Assembly (NCBI RefSeq): GCF_007004735.1
Contig: NZ_ML660182.1
Span: 124,001 to 188,000 of the forward strand
Direction: 5' to 3'
From: Salinigranum halophilum
GTDB taxonomy: Archaea > Halobacteriota > Halobacteria > Halobacteriales > Haloferacaceae
DNA: 64,000 nt
Below, piece by piece: positions 23,852-32,871 of the stretch. The translations under genes and the position numbers were made by a program. Under the pieces are notes generated by a model that worked only from the letters and a program-made list of their open reading frames with translations, searched no databases and was not told where the DNA came from. How positions within the stretch are numbered: position 1 is the first letter of the stretch; each line of letters opens with the position of its first letter.

Positions 23852-25578
23852 TGGCATTCGCAGACGAATACAGAGAGCAAGCAACCGACGCGGTTCCGAT
23901 AGACAGAGAGGCGTTCGTCGACCAGTTCCCCCACGACGCGTTCATCGTCCGGCTGAACCTCGCCGTGGCGTTCGGCGCGCTCGGCGTCGGGGGGCTGTTC
24001 GGGGCCATCCAGGCGCTCCACCGGACGGGCATCTACCGGGGCTTCGTCTCCTCGGCGGACTACTACACGCTCCTCACCGGGCACGGCGTCCTTCTGGCGC
24101 TGGTGTTCACGACGTTCTTCATCACGGGAATCTTCTCGTGGGCCGTCGTCGCGAGCCTCGACGAGAAGTTGAACGAACGGTTGTCGAAAGCCTGGTTCGG
24201 GACGATGTTCGTCGGGACGCTGCTCGCGGCGCTCGCCATCCTCGGTGGCCTGACGGGCGGTCCCGTGAGCGCGGACGTGCTCTACACGTTCTACGCACCG
24301 ATGGCGGCCAGTCCCATCTTCTATCTCGGTGCCGTGTTGCTCATCGTGGGCTCGTGGCTCGCCGGTGCGGACTGGTTCCTCGCGTACCGGCGCTGGCGGG
24401 CCGACCACCCGAACGACCGCATCCCGCTGCGGACGTTCATGGTGATGGCGACGATGCTCATGTGGTACATCTCGACCCTCGGGGTCGCCGTCTCGGTGCT
24501 GTTCTTCCTCCTGCCGTGGTCGCTCGGGCTCATCCCGGCGGTCGACCCGCTGCTCACGAGAACGCTCTTCTGGTACTTCGGCCACCCGGTCGTGTACTTC
24601 TGGCTGATGCCCGCGTACCTCGTGTGGTACGCCATCCTGCCGAAGCTCTCGGGCGGGCGGCTCTTCTCGGACCCGCTCGCACGCGTCGTCTTCATCCTCT
24701 TCGTCATCCTCTCGACGCCCGTCGGCTTCCATCACCAGTACGTCGACCCCGGTATCGCGGAGGGCTTCAAGTTCATCGCGATGACGAACACGATGTTCCT
24801 CTTGCTGCCCTCGCTCCTGACAGCCTTCACCGTCGTCGCGTCGATGGAACACGGCGCGCGCCAGCGCGGGGGCACCGGCCGACTAGGCTGGCTCCGCGCG
24901 CTGCCGTGGGACAACCCCGCCTTCTCTGGCTGTGCGCTCGCCGGCCTGATGTTCGCCGCCGGCGGCTTCTCCGGCATGATCAACGCCGGGATGAACATCA
25001 ACTACCTCGTCCACAACACGCTGTGGGTGCCCGGCCACTTCCACCTGACCGTGGGGACGGCCGCGGCGTTGACCTTCATGGCCATCACCTACTGGCTCCT
25101 GCCGCAGGTGACGGGGAAGAACCTCAAGCTGAAGACCGTCGCGATGGTCCAGCCGTTCACCTGGTTCATCGGCATGACGCTCATGTCGAACGCGATGCAC
25201 CGCGCGGGCCTGGCTGGCGTCCCCCGACGTACGGCCGAACCGCAGTACGCCAACGTCGAGTTCGAGAACGTCATCGGCGGCATCGCTGAGATGCGTCTCC
25301 AGATCGCCGTCGGAGGCGTCATCCTCTTCATCGCCCTCGTGATGTTCCTCGCCGTCGTCGTCGCGACGTGGCTCAGCGACCGGGACCAGAAACTCGAGGT
25401 CAACAGCGAACTCCCGAAGCCGCTGTCGGGCGCCGAACACAGCCCGAAAGTCCTCGACGACATGCGTATCTGGGCGCTCATCGCCATCGTCCTCATCGCC
25501 ATCGCCTACGGGCCGCCGCTGTGGTCGATGGTCGCGGACGGCCTCTTCGCACCCGGGAGCCCGCCGATTCCGGTCTAA
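23851..25578 (+). CDS. cbaA: ba3-type cytochrome oxidase subunit I
   Basis: Catalytic haem-copper subunit of 575 residues with about 13 membrane helices. Ligands visible are the low-spin haem His in LLTGHGVLL, the CuB His and crosslink Tyr in WYFGHPVVYFW, the CuB His pair in VGFHHQYVD and the haem His pair in VPGHFHLTVG. The glutamate of the D channel is absent from its usual place, as in ba3 enzymes. Its ATG shares a base with the stop of subunit II. The enzyme reduces oxygen at the membrane and pumps protons. Confidence 0.96.
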   Translation: MAFADEYREQATDAVPIDREAFVDQFPHDAFIVRLNLAVAFGALGVGGLFGAIQALHRTGIYRGFVSSADYYTLLTGHGVLLALVFTTFFITGIFSWAVVASLDEKLNERLSKAWFGTMFVGTLLAALAILGGLTGGPVSADVLYTFYAPMAASPIFYLGAVLLIVGSWLAGADWFLAYRRWRADHPNDRIPLRTFMVMATMLMWYISTLGVAVSVLFFLLPWSLGLIPAVDPLLTRTLFWYFGHPVVYFWLMPAYLVWYAILPKLSGGRLFSDPLARVVFILFVILSTPVGFHHQYVDPGIAEGFKFIAMTNTMFLLLPSLLTAFTVVASMEHGARQRGGTGRLGWLRALPWDNPAFSGCALAGLMFAAGGFSGMINAGMNINYLVHNTLWVPGHFHLTVGTAAALTFMAITYWLLPQVTGKNLKLKTVAMVQPFTWFIGMTLMSNAMHRAGLAGVPRRTAEPQYANVEFENVIGGIAEMRLQIAVGGVILFIALVMFLAVVVATWLSDRDQKLEVNSELPKPLSGAEHSPKVLDDMRIWALIAIVLIAIAYGPPLWSMVADGLFAPGSPPIPV

Positions 25579-25662
25579 CCCCGGTGCGGTGACGTGGCGG
25601 GGCCCGCCCGTCGCGACGTATCGCTTCTCGACTACGTCGGAACGAACACTGTTCACGAACCC

Positions 25663-26274
25663 GTGTCAGACGACAGCACCCCAGAGACGACAGACGCCGA
25701 AGCCGAAGCCGACGCCGAGGCGGCCGAGGCCCGCAGGCGACGGACCATCATCCGGCTCCTCGTCGGATTCGGTATCGGAATCCCCGTCCTCATCGAGTTA
25801 GCGACGTTCGTCGGCCTCATCGAGCAGTCGCTGCTCGGCGGCGACGAGGACGACGGGGGTGGTGAGACGACGCCGACGCCGACCGGCGACGGCCAGGACC
25901 AGCCCCAGGGTGTCGGCGCTGGCGACGAACTCCTCCCCGAGACGGCACCGCGCGAGACGCTGACCGTCGTGTCGTTCCGCGCCGGCGACGACCAGTGGGT
26001 GTTCACGCTCGCTGCCGAGGTAGAAAACACCGGCTCGAGGCCCTACACGGTCCAGTTCGGGTCGGTGGTGACGCAGGCGGGCGAGCGCGTCGAGGGACAG
26101 AACCGACCAGTGACGGTCGAACCGGGCGAGACCGGCCAGGCCACCGGCACCTGGCAGCTCAGCCCGGGGGCCCGACCGGACACCGTCGTCGTCCTCACCA
26201 CGACGGGCGACGAATCGCCGACCGACCACGAGGTCGACCTCGGTCGCGTCCCGCTCGAGGGGACCAGGCCGTAG
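25663..26274 (+). CDS. single-span membrane protein downstream of the oxidase
   Basis: A 203-residue protein from the GTG at 25663 (VSDDSTPETT). An acidic tail (1-25) and RRRR stretch precede one membrane helix (about 31-52); an acidic Thr- and Pro-rich linker follows, then an exterior beta-rich domain (about 95-203) with FTLAAEVENTGSRPYTVQFGS, which resembles an immunoglobulin-like or FxLYD fold. A GTG at 25594 is an alternative start, 15 bases after the oxidase stop. It is probably an accessory protein of the oxidase (CbaE-like), inferred from position. Confidence 0.75.
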   Translation: MSDDSTPETTDAEAEADAEAAEARRRRTIIRLLVGFGIGIPVLIELATFVGLIEQSLLGGDEDDGGGETTPTPTGDGQDQPQGVGAGDELLPETAPRETLTVVSFRAGDDQWVFTLAAEVENTGSRPYTVQFGSVVTQAGERVEGQNRPVTVEPGETGQATGTWQLSPGARPDTVVVLTTTGDESPTDHEVDLGRVPLEGTRP

Positions 26275-26277
26275 CCC

Positions 26278-27339
26278 TCACGTTCGTTCGTCGTCGAAGC
26301 ACTCACGCACCGGTGTGATGACGTCGTCGGCGACGGTGTACGGGTCCGTCTCGCGGTCGACGACGGCCGCGGCGAGCGCATCGACACCACCGCGGGCGTC
26401 GAGTTCGCGCCCCACGAGGTCCGAGAGGTCCGACTGGATGAGCCGGCGAATCTCCTCGGCGTATCTGGTCTGTGCCTTCTCGCGGAGGCGTCCCGACTCC
26501 TCCATGAACCGACGGTGAGCCGCGAGCGCCTCGACGAGGTCGTCGACACCGTCTCCGGCAGTCGCGACCGTCTCGACGACCTCGGGCGTCCACGACTCGT
26601 GTTCGTCGTCCGACTCCGGTTCGCCGTTCGCGGCGGTCGGCTCGGTCGCGTCGAACCCGTGGTGGCCGGTGTCGAGGTTCTTCATCGGGTCGCCCCGGAG
26701 GTGGATCATCTCCTCCAGTTCGGCGACCGTCCGAGCGGTCCCGTCCATGTCGGCCTTGTTGACCACGAAGACGTCGCCGATCTCGAGGATGCCCGCCTTG
26801 AGCATCTGGACGTCGTCGCCGGAAGCCGGCTGGACCAACACGACGACCGAATCGGCGGTGCGGACGATGTCGATTTCGTTTTGGCCCGCCCCGACGGTCT
26901 CGATGACGATCCGGTCCTTGCCGAACGCGTCCAGGGCCGTCACCGCATCGGAGGTCGCCGTCGAGAGCCCGCCGAGTCGGCCCCGGGCGGACATCGAGCG
27001 GAAGAACACGTCCATGTCGCCGACGTTCGACGCCATGCGGATGCGGTCGCCGAGGACGGCCCCGCCCGTGTACGGTGAGGAGGGGTCGACGGCGATGACG
27101 CCGACGGTCTCCCCGCGGTCGCGGTACTGCTTGACGACCTTGTCGACGAGCGTCGACTTCCCGGCGCCGGGGCTGCCGGTGACCCCGATGACCTCCGCGG
27201 TCCCGGCGTGGTCGTGGAGCGCCGAGACGATGTCGCGGTAGCCCGGCGAGCGGTTCTCGATCTTCGTGATGACCCGTGCCAGCGCGCGATGTGAGCCGCC
27301 GAGGAGATCCTCGACGAGGTCGCGTTCGACCTGGCTCAT
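26278..27339 (-). CDS. meaB: MeaB/ArgK GTPase, methylmalonyl-CoA mutase chaperone
   Basis: G3E P-loop GTPase that protects and reloads the B12-dependent mutase. The 353-residue protein has Walker A GSPGAGKST (55-63), the switch region DPSSPYTGGAVLGDR, the Walker B/G3 region VIETVGAGQNEID and the base-binding NKAD near 198. The C-terminal third is helical, as in the family. It contains an extra acidic insertion near 225-245 (ATEPTAANGEPESDDEHES), common in haloarchaea. Its ATG overlaps the stop of the B12-binding subunit gene by 4 bases, so the two are coupled. Confidence 0.95.
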   Translation of the reverse strand: MSQVERDLVEDLLGGSHRALARVITKIENRSPGYRDIVSALHDHAGTAEVIGVTGSPGAGKSTLVDKVVKQYRDRGETVGVIAVDPSSPYTGGAVLGDRIRMASNVGDMDVFFRSMSARGRLGGLSTATSDAVTALDAFGKDRIVIETVGAGQNEIDIVRTADSVVVLVQPASGDDVQMLKAGILEIGDVFVVNKADMDGTARTVAELEEMIHLRGDPMKNLDTGHHGFDATEPTAANGEPESDDEHESWTPEVVETVATAGDGVDDLVEALAAHRRFMEESGRLREKAQTRYAEEIRRLIQSDLSDLVGRELDARGGVDALAAAVVDRETDPYTVADDVITPVRECFDDERT

Positions 27340-27752
27340 CGTTCGGGCGCGTTCGTGCGGACGAATTCGATGGTCTCCTCCATCGGGGTGCCCGGGCCGA
27401 ACACCTCCGCGACGCCCATCTCCTTCAGCTTCTCACGGTCTTCGTCGGGGACGATGCCCCCCACGAGGATGAGGGTGTCCTCGAACGCGTCGTACTCTTT
27501 CAGGCCGTCGACGATCTTCGGAATGAGCGTGTTGTGCGCCCCCGACAGGATGGAGATGCCGATGACGTCGACGTCCTCCTGGACGGCGGCCTGGACGATT
27601 TCCTGTGGGGCACGGTGGAGCCCCGAGTAGATGACCTCGAACCCCGCGTCACGGAAGGCGCGCGCGATGACGTGTGCGCCGCGGTCGTGACCGTCGAGTC
27701 CGACCTTGGCGATGAGACACCGGATCGTCCGCTGCTCTGCGTCTGCACTCAT
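27336..27752 (-). CDS. methylmalonyl-CoA mutase, B12-binding subunit
   Basis: A 138-residue cobalamin-binding domain with the base-off/His-on motif DGHDRGAHV (His supplies the lower ligand), followed by GISILSGAHNTL and VGGIVPDED, both typical of the mutase small subunit. It forms the enzyme with a separate large catalytic subunit, which is not in this window. The ATG at 27752 (MSADAEQRTI) gives the usual length; a start at 27797 would add a basic tail. It overlaps meaB, which follows it. Confidence 0.93.
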   Translation of the reverse strand: MSADAEQRTIRCLIAKVGLDGHDRGAHVIARAFRDAGFEVIYSGLHRAPQEIVQAAVQEDVDVIGISILSGAHNTLIPKIVDGLKEYDAFEDTLILVGGIVPDEDREKLKEMGVAEVFGPGTPMEETIEFVRTNAPER

Positions 27753-27879
27753 ACATGTCTGTTTGCCTGCGGGTCGTTTGACTCTAACGACTTTCACGGA
27801 CGACCATGATATGCGGGCTGTTCGGCTTCATCGACCGATAAAGCGGTTCTCACGCCCGCTACTCCCCGTTCGCCCGAAA

Positions 27880-27902
27880 TCTCGGTGATTTTATTATTGT
27901 CG
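27880..27902 (+). promoter_or_regulatory. promoter of the DUF4013 gene
   Basis: GATTTTATTATTG (about 27887-27899) lies about 27-32 bases before the ATG at 27923, in a spacer much richer in A and T than its surroundings. A leaderless start fits. Confidence 0.65.
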
Positions 27903-27922
27903 GCCGTCATTCGCGGACGACC

Positions 27923-28627
27923 ATGGCAATCGACATCGAGGCGACGGCGAAGTACCCACTCGCGTCGGACGACTGGATAAAGACCGTCGGCATCGGGGGC
28001 GTGTTGACCCTCTTTTCGTTCTTGCTCGTCCCGGTCCTCTTCGTCTACGGCTACCTCGTCCGTGTCCTCCGGGCGGGGATGCGGGACAGTCCCGAGCCGC
28101 CGACGTTCGACGACTGGGGGTCGCTCCTCCGCGAGGGCGTCGTGGCGTTCGTCGTAATCTTCGTCTACCAGTTGATCCCGCTCATCGTCTTCGCGGTGAC
28201 CGTCGGCGGGTCGCTCGCCGCCGTGGCGACGGGGTCGCGGACCGGGGCGAGCCTCGGCCTCGTCGGCCTGCTCGGGGGCGTCACGGTGTCGAGCCTCCTC
28301 GCGCTCGTCTTCGGCTACTTCGGGCTCGTTGGACTCGCCAACTTCGCCCACGAGGGGACGCTCGGGTCGGCGTTCGACGTGGCCGTCATCAGGGACGTCG
28401 CCCTCAGCCGGGAGTACGCGATTCCCTGGCTCTACGGCGTCGGGTTCGTCTTCGTCGCGGGGGTCCTGACCAGCGTCCTCAACGTCGTGCCGATCGTGGG
28501 TGCGATCATCGGCGTGTTCGTCATCTTCTACGCCCAGATCTGTGCGTTCAAGCTCTGGGGCATGGGCTTTTCGGCCGCCACCGACGTCGGCAGCACGCCG
28601 GGGACGGGGACGACAGTGACCGCGTAA
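27923..28627 (+). CDS. DUF4013 multi-span membrane protein
   Basis: A 234-residue protein with five or six membrane helices. The N-terminus (YPLASDDWIKTVGIGGVL), the GDL-like loop MRDSPEPPTFDDW and the block SRE-YAIPWLYGV are typical of DUF4013 proteins. Function unknown; members are found in archaea and Firmicutes. It stands alone, divergent from the mutase pair and convergent with the S9 peptidase. Confidence 0.88.
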   Translation: MAIDIEATAKYPLASDDWIKTVGIGGVLTLFSFLLVPVLFVYGYLVRVLRAGMRDSPEPPTFDDWGSLLREGVVAFVVIFVYQLIPLIVFAVTVGGSLAAVATGSRTGASLGLVGLLGGVTVSSLLALVFGYFGLVGLANFAHEGTLGSAFDVAVIRDVALSREYAIPWLYGVGFVFVAGVLTSVLNVVPIVGAIIGVFVIFYAQICAFKLWGMGFSAATDVGSTPGTGTTVTA

Positions 28628-28719
28628 GGACCCCGCCACAGTGACCCATCGGGAGTCGCCGGCACGGCCCCCGGTAGCGCGACCGTGTCGGTTCCCGGAG
28701 ACGCGCTCTCGTGGCGCAG

Positions 28720-30582
28720 TCAGACGTGTTCGTCGAGGAAGTCGACGATGGCTCGGTAGGCTTCGATTCGGTTGTCGAGCTTCGAGAAGCCGTGGCCCTC
28801 GTCCTCGAAGACGAGTTCACGGACGGGCACGCCCTGCTCGCGCGCCTCCTCGACGATCTGGTGGGCCTCGCTCACCGGGACCCGTGGGTCGTTCTCGCCG
28901 TGGAGAACGAACAGTGGCGCGGCGATGCGGTCGATGTTGTTGCTGGGCGAGATGGATTCGAGGAACTCCCTGTCGTCTTCGAGGGAGCCGTACTCCGCTT
29001 CTCTGAGCTTGCGGCGCCAGTCACCGGTGTTCTCGAGGAAGGTGACGAAGTTGGCGATGCCGACGATGTCGATGCCCGCGGCCCACCTGTCGGGGTACTC
29101 CGTGAGCGCCGCGAGGACCATGAACCCGCCGTACGAGCCTCCGAGCGCGACCACCCTGTCGGGGTCTACCGCGGGGTGGTCACAGAGCCAGTCGACGGCG
29201 CTCTCGATGTCCTTCACCGAGTCCATGCGTTTTTCGACGTCGTCGAGGTGCCCGTAGGCCTTCCCGTAGCCGGACGAGCCTCGGACGTTCGGCTCGAAGA
29301 CGGCGTATCCGTGGTTGATGAAGTACTGCTTCGTCGCCGAGAACGACGGCCGGCGCTGTGACTCGGGACCACCGTGGATGTCGACGATGACCGGGACCTG
29401 CCCCGCCACGTCCGGCACCGAGAAGTACGCCGGAATCTCTCTCCCGTCGAACGTCGGGTAGTGGACGAGTTCGGGCGCGACGAAGGTGTCGCGGGGGATG
29501 CCCGCGGTCGCCGCCCTGGTCCAGCGCTCGGTCTCGCCCGTCTTGACGTCGACGACGGAGACGTTCGTGTTGGTTGCGGCCGCCGAGGCCGAGAGCGCGA
29601 ACCGGTCGCCGTCGGCGTCGAAACTCACACCCCCTGCGGTCCCTCGGGGGAGGTCGGGCGTCGGGAGCGGGTCGAGGCGGCCCGGGGCGGTGAGTTCGCC
29701 GACCGTGAGTTCGGTGTAACCGTCGACGTTCCGCGAACACACCAGCCGACGCGAGTCGTGGTCGATGGCGACACCGTCGACCTCCCAGTCGCCGTCGGGC
29801 GAGTTGCGGTTCTCGGGGGTGTCGACGTCGCCCTCGACGGTGACCGGCGAGAGGGCTCCCGTCTCGACGTCGATGCGCGCGAGGTACAGCGTGTCGGCGT
29901 CGCCCGCATCGGTGACGAGGTAGACGTTCTCGCCGTCGGGGCCCCACGACGCGCTCAGATGGCGGACGGTCCCGTCGTGTGGCGTGAGGTGGCGACGCTC
30001 GCCGGAGTCGACGTCGAGGACGGAGACGTCCTGGTCGAAGTTCGAGTACGCCTCGTTGACGATGAGTCGCGTATCGTCGGGCGACCAGCCGCCGAGCGTG
30101 AGCCAGCCGTCGCCCTCACACACCAGTCGGGCGTCCGCTCCCCGCTCGTCGCGGCCCTGCACGTAGACGTCGAAGACCGACTCCTCCCGGCGGTTCGAGG
30201 TGAACGCTATCCGCTCACCGTCGTGGCTCCAGCCACCCCAGCGGTGCTTCGCGTCGGGCATCGCGGTCAAGCCGCGTATCTCGCCCGTTCCGGGGGTGAG
30301 CCGGAACAGCTGCTGGCGCTCGTTGCCGCCCTCGTCCATGCCGAAGACGAACTCCTCTCGCTCCGGGGACCACGAGACGAAGGTGACGCGCTCGTCGTAG
30401 AACGTGTGTTGGTCCGGCCACGCACCGGGGGACTCGAGCGTCCACACCTGCGGGACGCCCGTGGTGTCCATCAGGAACGCGAGGGTGCCGTTCGGGGAGA
30501 GCGAGGCACCGTAGGCGCTCCGGATGTTGAGGTACCGTTCGATGTCGAACGCGGGCGGCGCGTGTCCGTCGGGGTCGGTCAT
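28720..30582 (-). CDS. S9 family prolyl oligopeptidase-like serine peptidase
   Basis: A 620-residue protein with an N-terminal beta-propeller (WD/PD40-like repeats such as LSPNGTLAF, WSPEREEFVF, WSHDGERIAF, WSPDDTRLIV, WGPDGENVYL) and a C-terminal alpha/beta hydrolase domain (about 390-620). The triad is Ser in ALGGSYGGFM near 480, Asp in HGENDPRVPV near 566 and His in EDEGHGFSK near 598. It lacks a signal peptide, so it probably cleaves short peptides in the cytoplasm. Family exact type (acylaminoacyl- or dipeptidyl-peptidase) cannot be told. Confidence 0.93.
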   Translation of the reverse strand: MTDPDGHAPPAFDIERYLNIRSAYGASLSPNGTLAFLMDTTGVPQVWTLESPGAWPDQHTFYDERVTFVSWSPEREEFVFGMDEGGNERQQLFRLTPGTGEIRGLTAMPDAKHRWGGWSHDGERIAFTSNRREESVFDVYVQGRDERGADARLVCEGDGWLTLGGWSPDDTRLIVNEAYSNFDQDVSVLDVDSGERRHLTPHDGTVRHLSASWGPDGENVYLVTDAGDADTLYLARIDVETGALSPVTVEGDVDTPENRNSPDGDWEVDGVAIDHDSRRLVCSRNVDGYTELTVGELTAPGRLDPLPTPDLPRGTAGGVSFDADGDRFALSASAAATNTNVSVVDVKTGETERWTRAATAGIPRDTFVAPELVHYPTFDGREIPAYFSVPDVAGQVPVIVDIHGGPESQRRPSFSATKQYFINHGYAVFEPNVRGSSGYGKAYGHLDDVEKRMDSVKDIESAVDWLCDHPAVDPDRVVALGGSYGGFMVLAALTEYPDRWAAGIDIVGIANFVTFLENTGDWRRKLREAEYGSLEDDREFLESISPSNNIDRIAAPLFVLHGENDPRVPVSEAHQIVEEAREQGVPVRELVFEDEGHGFSKLDNRIEAYRAIVDFLDEHV

Positions 30583-30759
30583 GACTCCCCGTTCACTCGG
30601 CGGGGGTATACCCCTTTCCTCGGGGGGTCCGCAGTCAGTCGCAGACGCGGAGACGCGGGGTGGTGAAGAGCGTCCCGGCTGTTCGCCGTTCGCGTTCGTC
30701 GCCGGCGAACCGAGACTGTCAGACCGTCGAGCGCGGGCGCGAGACGACGGGCGGGCCCG

Positions 30760-31017
30760 TCAGATGAGGCCCTCTTCTTTTATCGCGAGCATCACGTCGT
30801 CGACGAGGGCGTCGAGCGACTCGTAGGGGAACTCCTGGTGGCCGCTGAGCTTCGTCGCGAGTTCCATCGCCGAGAAGGAGACGTCACCGGCCTCGAACGT
30901 CGTGCCGGGGCCGTCGGGGAGTGCGGGGACGAGGTCCATCTGGTTCTCTACGGGGAAGTCGGCGGCGCCGAACGCGTCTTCGAACTGTGCGCGGAGTTCG
31001 GCTTCGACGTCGGTCAT
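30760..31017 (-). CDS. MTH865-like small protein
   Basis: An 85-residue acidic, helical protein (MTDVEAELRAQFEDAFGAADFPVENQ-type start) with the conserved FPVENQMDL and LPDGPGTTFEAGDVSFSAMEL region of the MTH865 family. Function unknown. The ATG at 31017 is chosen. The same frame is open upstream to 31719, but that part is a frame-shadow of the next gene. Confidence 0.82.
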   Translation of the reverse strand: MTDVEAELRAQFEDAFGAADFPVENQMDLVPALPDGPGTTFEAGDVSFSAMELATKLSGHQEFPYESLDALVDDVMLAIKEEGLI

Positions 31018-31069
31018 GGCTTGACACAGCCCGAAGACGTGCAAAAGCGTTCCGGAACCCGGGTCCGTC

Positions 31070-31756
31070 TCAGAGCGGCGCCCACGTCGGGGAGTGGTCG
31101 GCGACGCCGGTGACGCGGAGCTCCCGGTGTCCGTCCCCGTCGAGCCGCACGTCGACGGCGGCATCGAACGGTTGGGTGACGACGCTCGCGACCCGCTCGT
31201 CGTGCATCTCGGGGTTGAACACGAAGACGCCGAGCTGTCCGCTCGTTCGGATGCGGCCGGTGAACGTGTGGAGGAACCGGTAGACCGTCTGGACGTCGTC
31301 GCAGTACAGCTGCAGCGTCGAGACTGAGTCGAGGCCGACCCGGAGCCGACCGCGTGGCCCCTCGGTGAACGACCGTGCAATCTTCGCGTACTGGATGCCG
31401 ATGCCGGTGAGGTCACTCGGCTGTGAGACACACCCCGACGCGCCGAGGTCGGCCGGTGGGTCGCGCCGGCCGCCCTCGCAACTGACGACGGCCAGCCGCG
31501 AGAGCGGGACGTCGGTCGACGCGGCCCACCGGGTGGCGATGCCACGCTGTGTGTCGTCCGTCTCGACGAGCAGTGCGCCACCCTGCCGTCGCGACACGGG
31601 CTCGAGGAGCCGCATCGCCACTGCACCCGGGCCGGCCGCTGCGTCCCCTCTGACGACGACCGACGTTCCGTGTGCCACCGGCGGGACCGGGAGGTCGGAC
31701 GCGAACACGTACCGGTCACCGGGGGGCGCGGCGTCCGCGCCCGGCTCGACGCTCAC
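31070..31756 (-). CDS. RecA-like haloarchaeal signalling protein with a degenerate P-loop
   Basis: A 228-residue protein resembling a RecA/KaiC-like fold found beside haloarchaeal sensor proteins. Where the Walker A lysine belongs it has RGDAAAGPGAVAMRLL, so ATP binding is doubtful. The strands LLVETDDTQRG, LAVVSCEGG, LRVGLDSVSTLQLYCD and GVFVFNPEMHD follow the family pattern. The start is a GTG at 31756 overlapping the stop of the upstream response-regulator gene (GTGA), so the two are co-translated and probably act together. Confidence 0.75.
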   Translation of the reverse strand: MSVEPGADAAPPGDRYVFASDLPVPPVAHGTSVVVRGDAAAGPGAVAMRLLEPVSRRQGGALLVETDDTQRGIATRWAASTDVPLSRLAVVSCEGGRRDPPADLGASGCVSQPSDLTGIGIQYAKIARSFTEGPRGRLRVGLDSVSTLQLYCDDVQTVYRFLHTFTGRIRTSGQLGVFVFNPEMHDERVASVVTQPFDAAVDVRLDGDGHRELRVTGVADHSPTWAPL

Positions 31757-32643
31757 GACGCCCCCTCCGCGGTTGCAACTCGCCGGCGGAGTTCGAGCTG
31801 TTCGCCCGCCTCCGCCGCGAACAGCCGCAGCGACTCGCGTTCGGCGTCGGTGTAGCGCCGCGGCTCGTCGTCGAGCACACAGAACATCCCCAGTGGCTCC
31901 CCGGTCGGTGCCGTGACCGGCGCTCCGGCGTACGACCGAATCTCGAGCGACGGGAGCACCTCGTTCGCGGCGAACCGCGGGTCCTCGGCGACGTCCTCGA
32001 CGACCATCACGTCGTCTTCGAGGATGGCGTACGTGCAGACCGTGTCCTGCCGCGGGAGCGAGTCCCACTCGGCCCCGTAACAGGAGACGAACCGCTCTTC
32101 GTGAGCGTCGACGAGGCCGACGAACGCGAAGCGGACGTCGAACTGCCGAGACGCGAGTTCGGTCAGTCGGTCGAACGCCGCCGTCGCCGCCAGACCGGGG
32201 AGGTCGTACGCGGCGAGCGCGGCCAGTCGTGCCTCCTCGTCCGGTGGGAGCGGGTAGGCGGTGTGCGTCCGAGCGGTCGCCACGCGCTGGACGAGCGCCG
32301 GGAGGTACTCGTAATCCGCCTCCGTCTCCTTCGTGAGATGGTCGACGACCGCGTGCGGCGTCTCGCTCGTGTCGATGTCGGCGAACGGTGTGTCGGTGAA
32401 GAGGACACAGCCCATGTCCGGTTGTGTCTCCCGGGCGGCCGCGACCACGTCCAGCCCGGTCCCGTCCGGGAGTGTGTACTCGGTGACGAGGCAGTCGAAC
32501 GCCGCCGCCGAGAGCCGCTGCTCGGCTGCGGCGACAGAGCCACACCCCGTCGACGTCACCCCCTCGGTGGCCGAGAGGGCCGCGCTCGTTCGCGCACGCT
32601 CTTGCTCGTCTGCGTCGACACAGAGGACGGTCGTCTCGGTCAT
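31753..32643 (-). CDS. response regulator receiver-GAF protein with a Glu phosphosite
   Basis: A 296-residue protein. Residues 1-125 are a receiver domain (VLCVDADEQ start; acidic D10/D12; K in HLTKETEADYEY), but the phosphorylated Asp is replaced by Glu55 (LVTEYTLPDGTGLDV). Residues 150-290 are a GAF domain (ASRQFDVRFAFVGLVD, DTVCTYAI, RSYAGAPVTAPTGEPLGMFCVLD). The Glu may lock it in an active-like state. No DNA-binding domain. It is the first gene of a pair with the RecA-like protein; the ATG at 32643 is chosen over 32718. Confidence 0.88.
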   Translation of the reverse strand: MTETTVLCVDADEQERARTSAALSATEGVTSTGCGSVAAAEQRLSAAAFDCLVTEYTLPDGTGLDVVAAARETQPDMGCVLFTDTPFADIDTSETPHAVVDHLTKETEADYEYLPALVQRVATARTHTAYPLPPDEEARLAALAAYDLPGLAATAAFDRLTELASRQFDVRFAFVGLVDAHEERFVSCYGAEWDSLPRQDTVCTYAILEDDVMVVEDVAEDPRFAANEVLPSLEIRSYAGAPVTAPTGEPLGMFCVLDDEPRRYTDAERESLRLFAAEAGEQLELRRRVATAEGAS

Positions 32644-32834
32644 GCCGCCGCCCCCCGTCTGTGGGCACCGTGTCCGCGGTCGTCGAGCAGTGGACCTCGT
32701 CGCCCGTCCAGCGACCACTCTCGCGCCTGTTGAGTCATCTACGAATCAGCCAACAGCGGTCGGGTGATTAAACGTTCGGGGCCAGCTATCACCGACGAGA
32801 GACACAGCGGGTCTCCGGCTCCGCGCCCGTGCGG

Positions 32835-32850
32835 AGGGGGAGTTATACAC
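32835..32850 (+). promoter_or_regulatory. promoter and ribosome binding site region of the M42 peptidase
   Basis: GTTATAC (about 32841-32847) is 25-31 bases before the ATG at 32872, and GGAGGG (about 32863-32868) lies at Shine-Dalgarno distance. Either a leaderless or a short-leader transcript is possible. Confidence 0.45.
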
Positions 32851-32871
32851 GGCGCGACCCTCCGGAGGGAC

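Noticed and set aside
31070-32668. A single 532-codon protein on the minus strand
   Set aside because: Only the last 228 codons make a sensible protein. The upstream part is a frame-shadow of the receiver-GAF gene and the GTG overlapping its stop is a better start.
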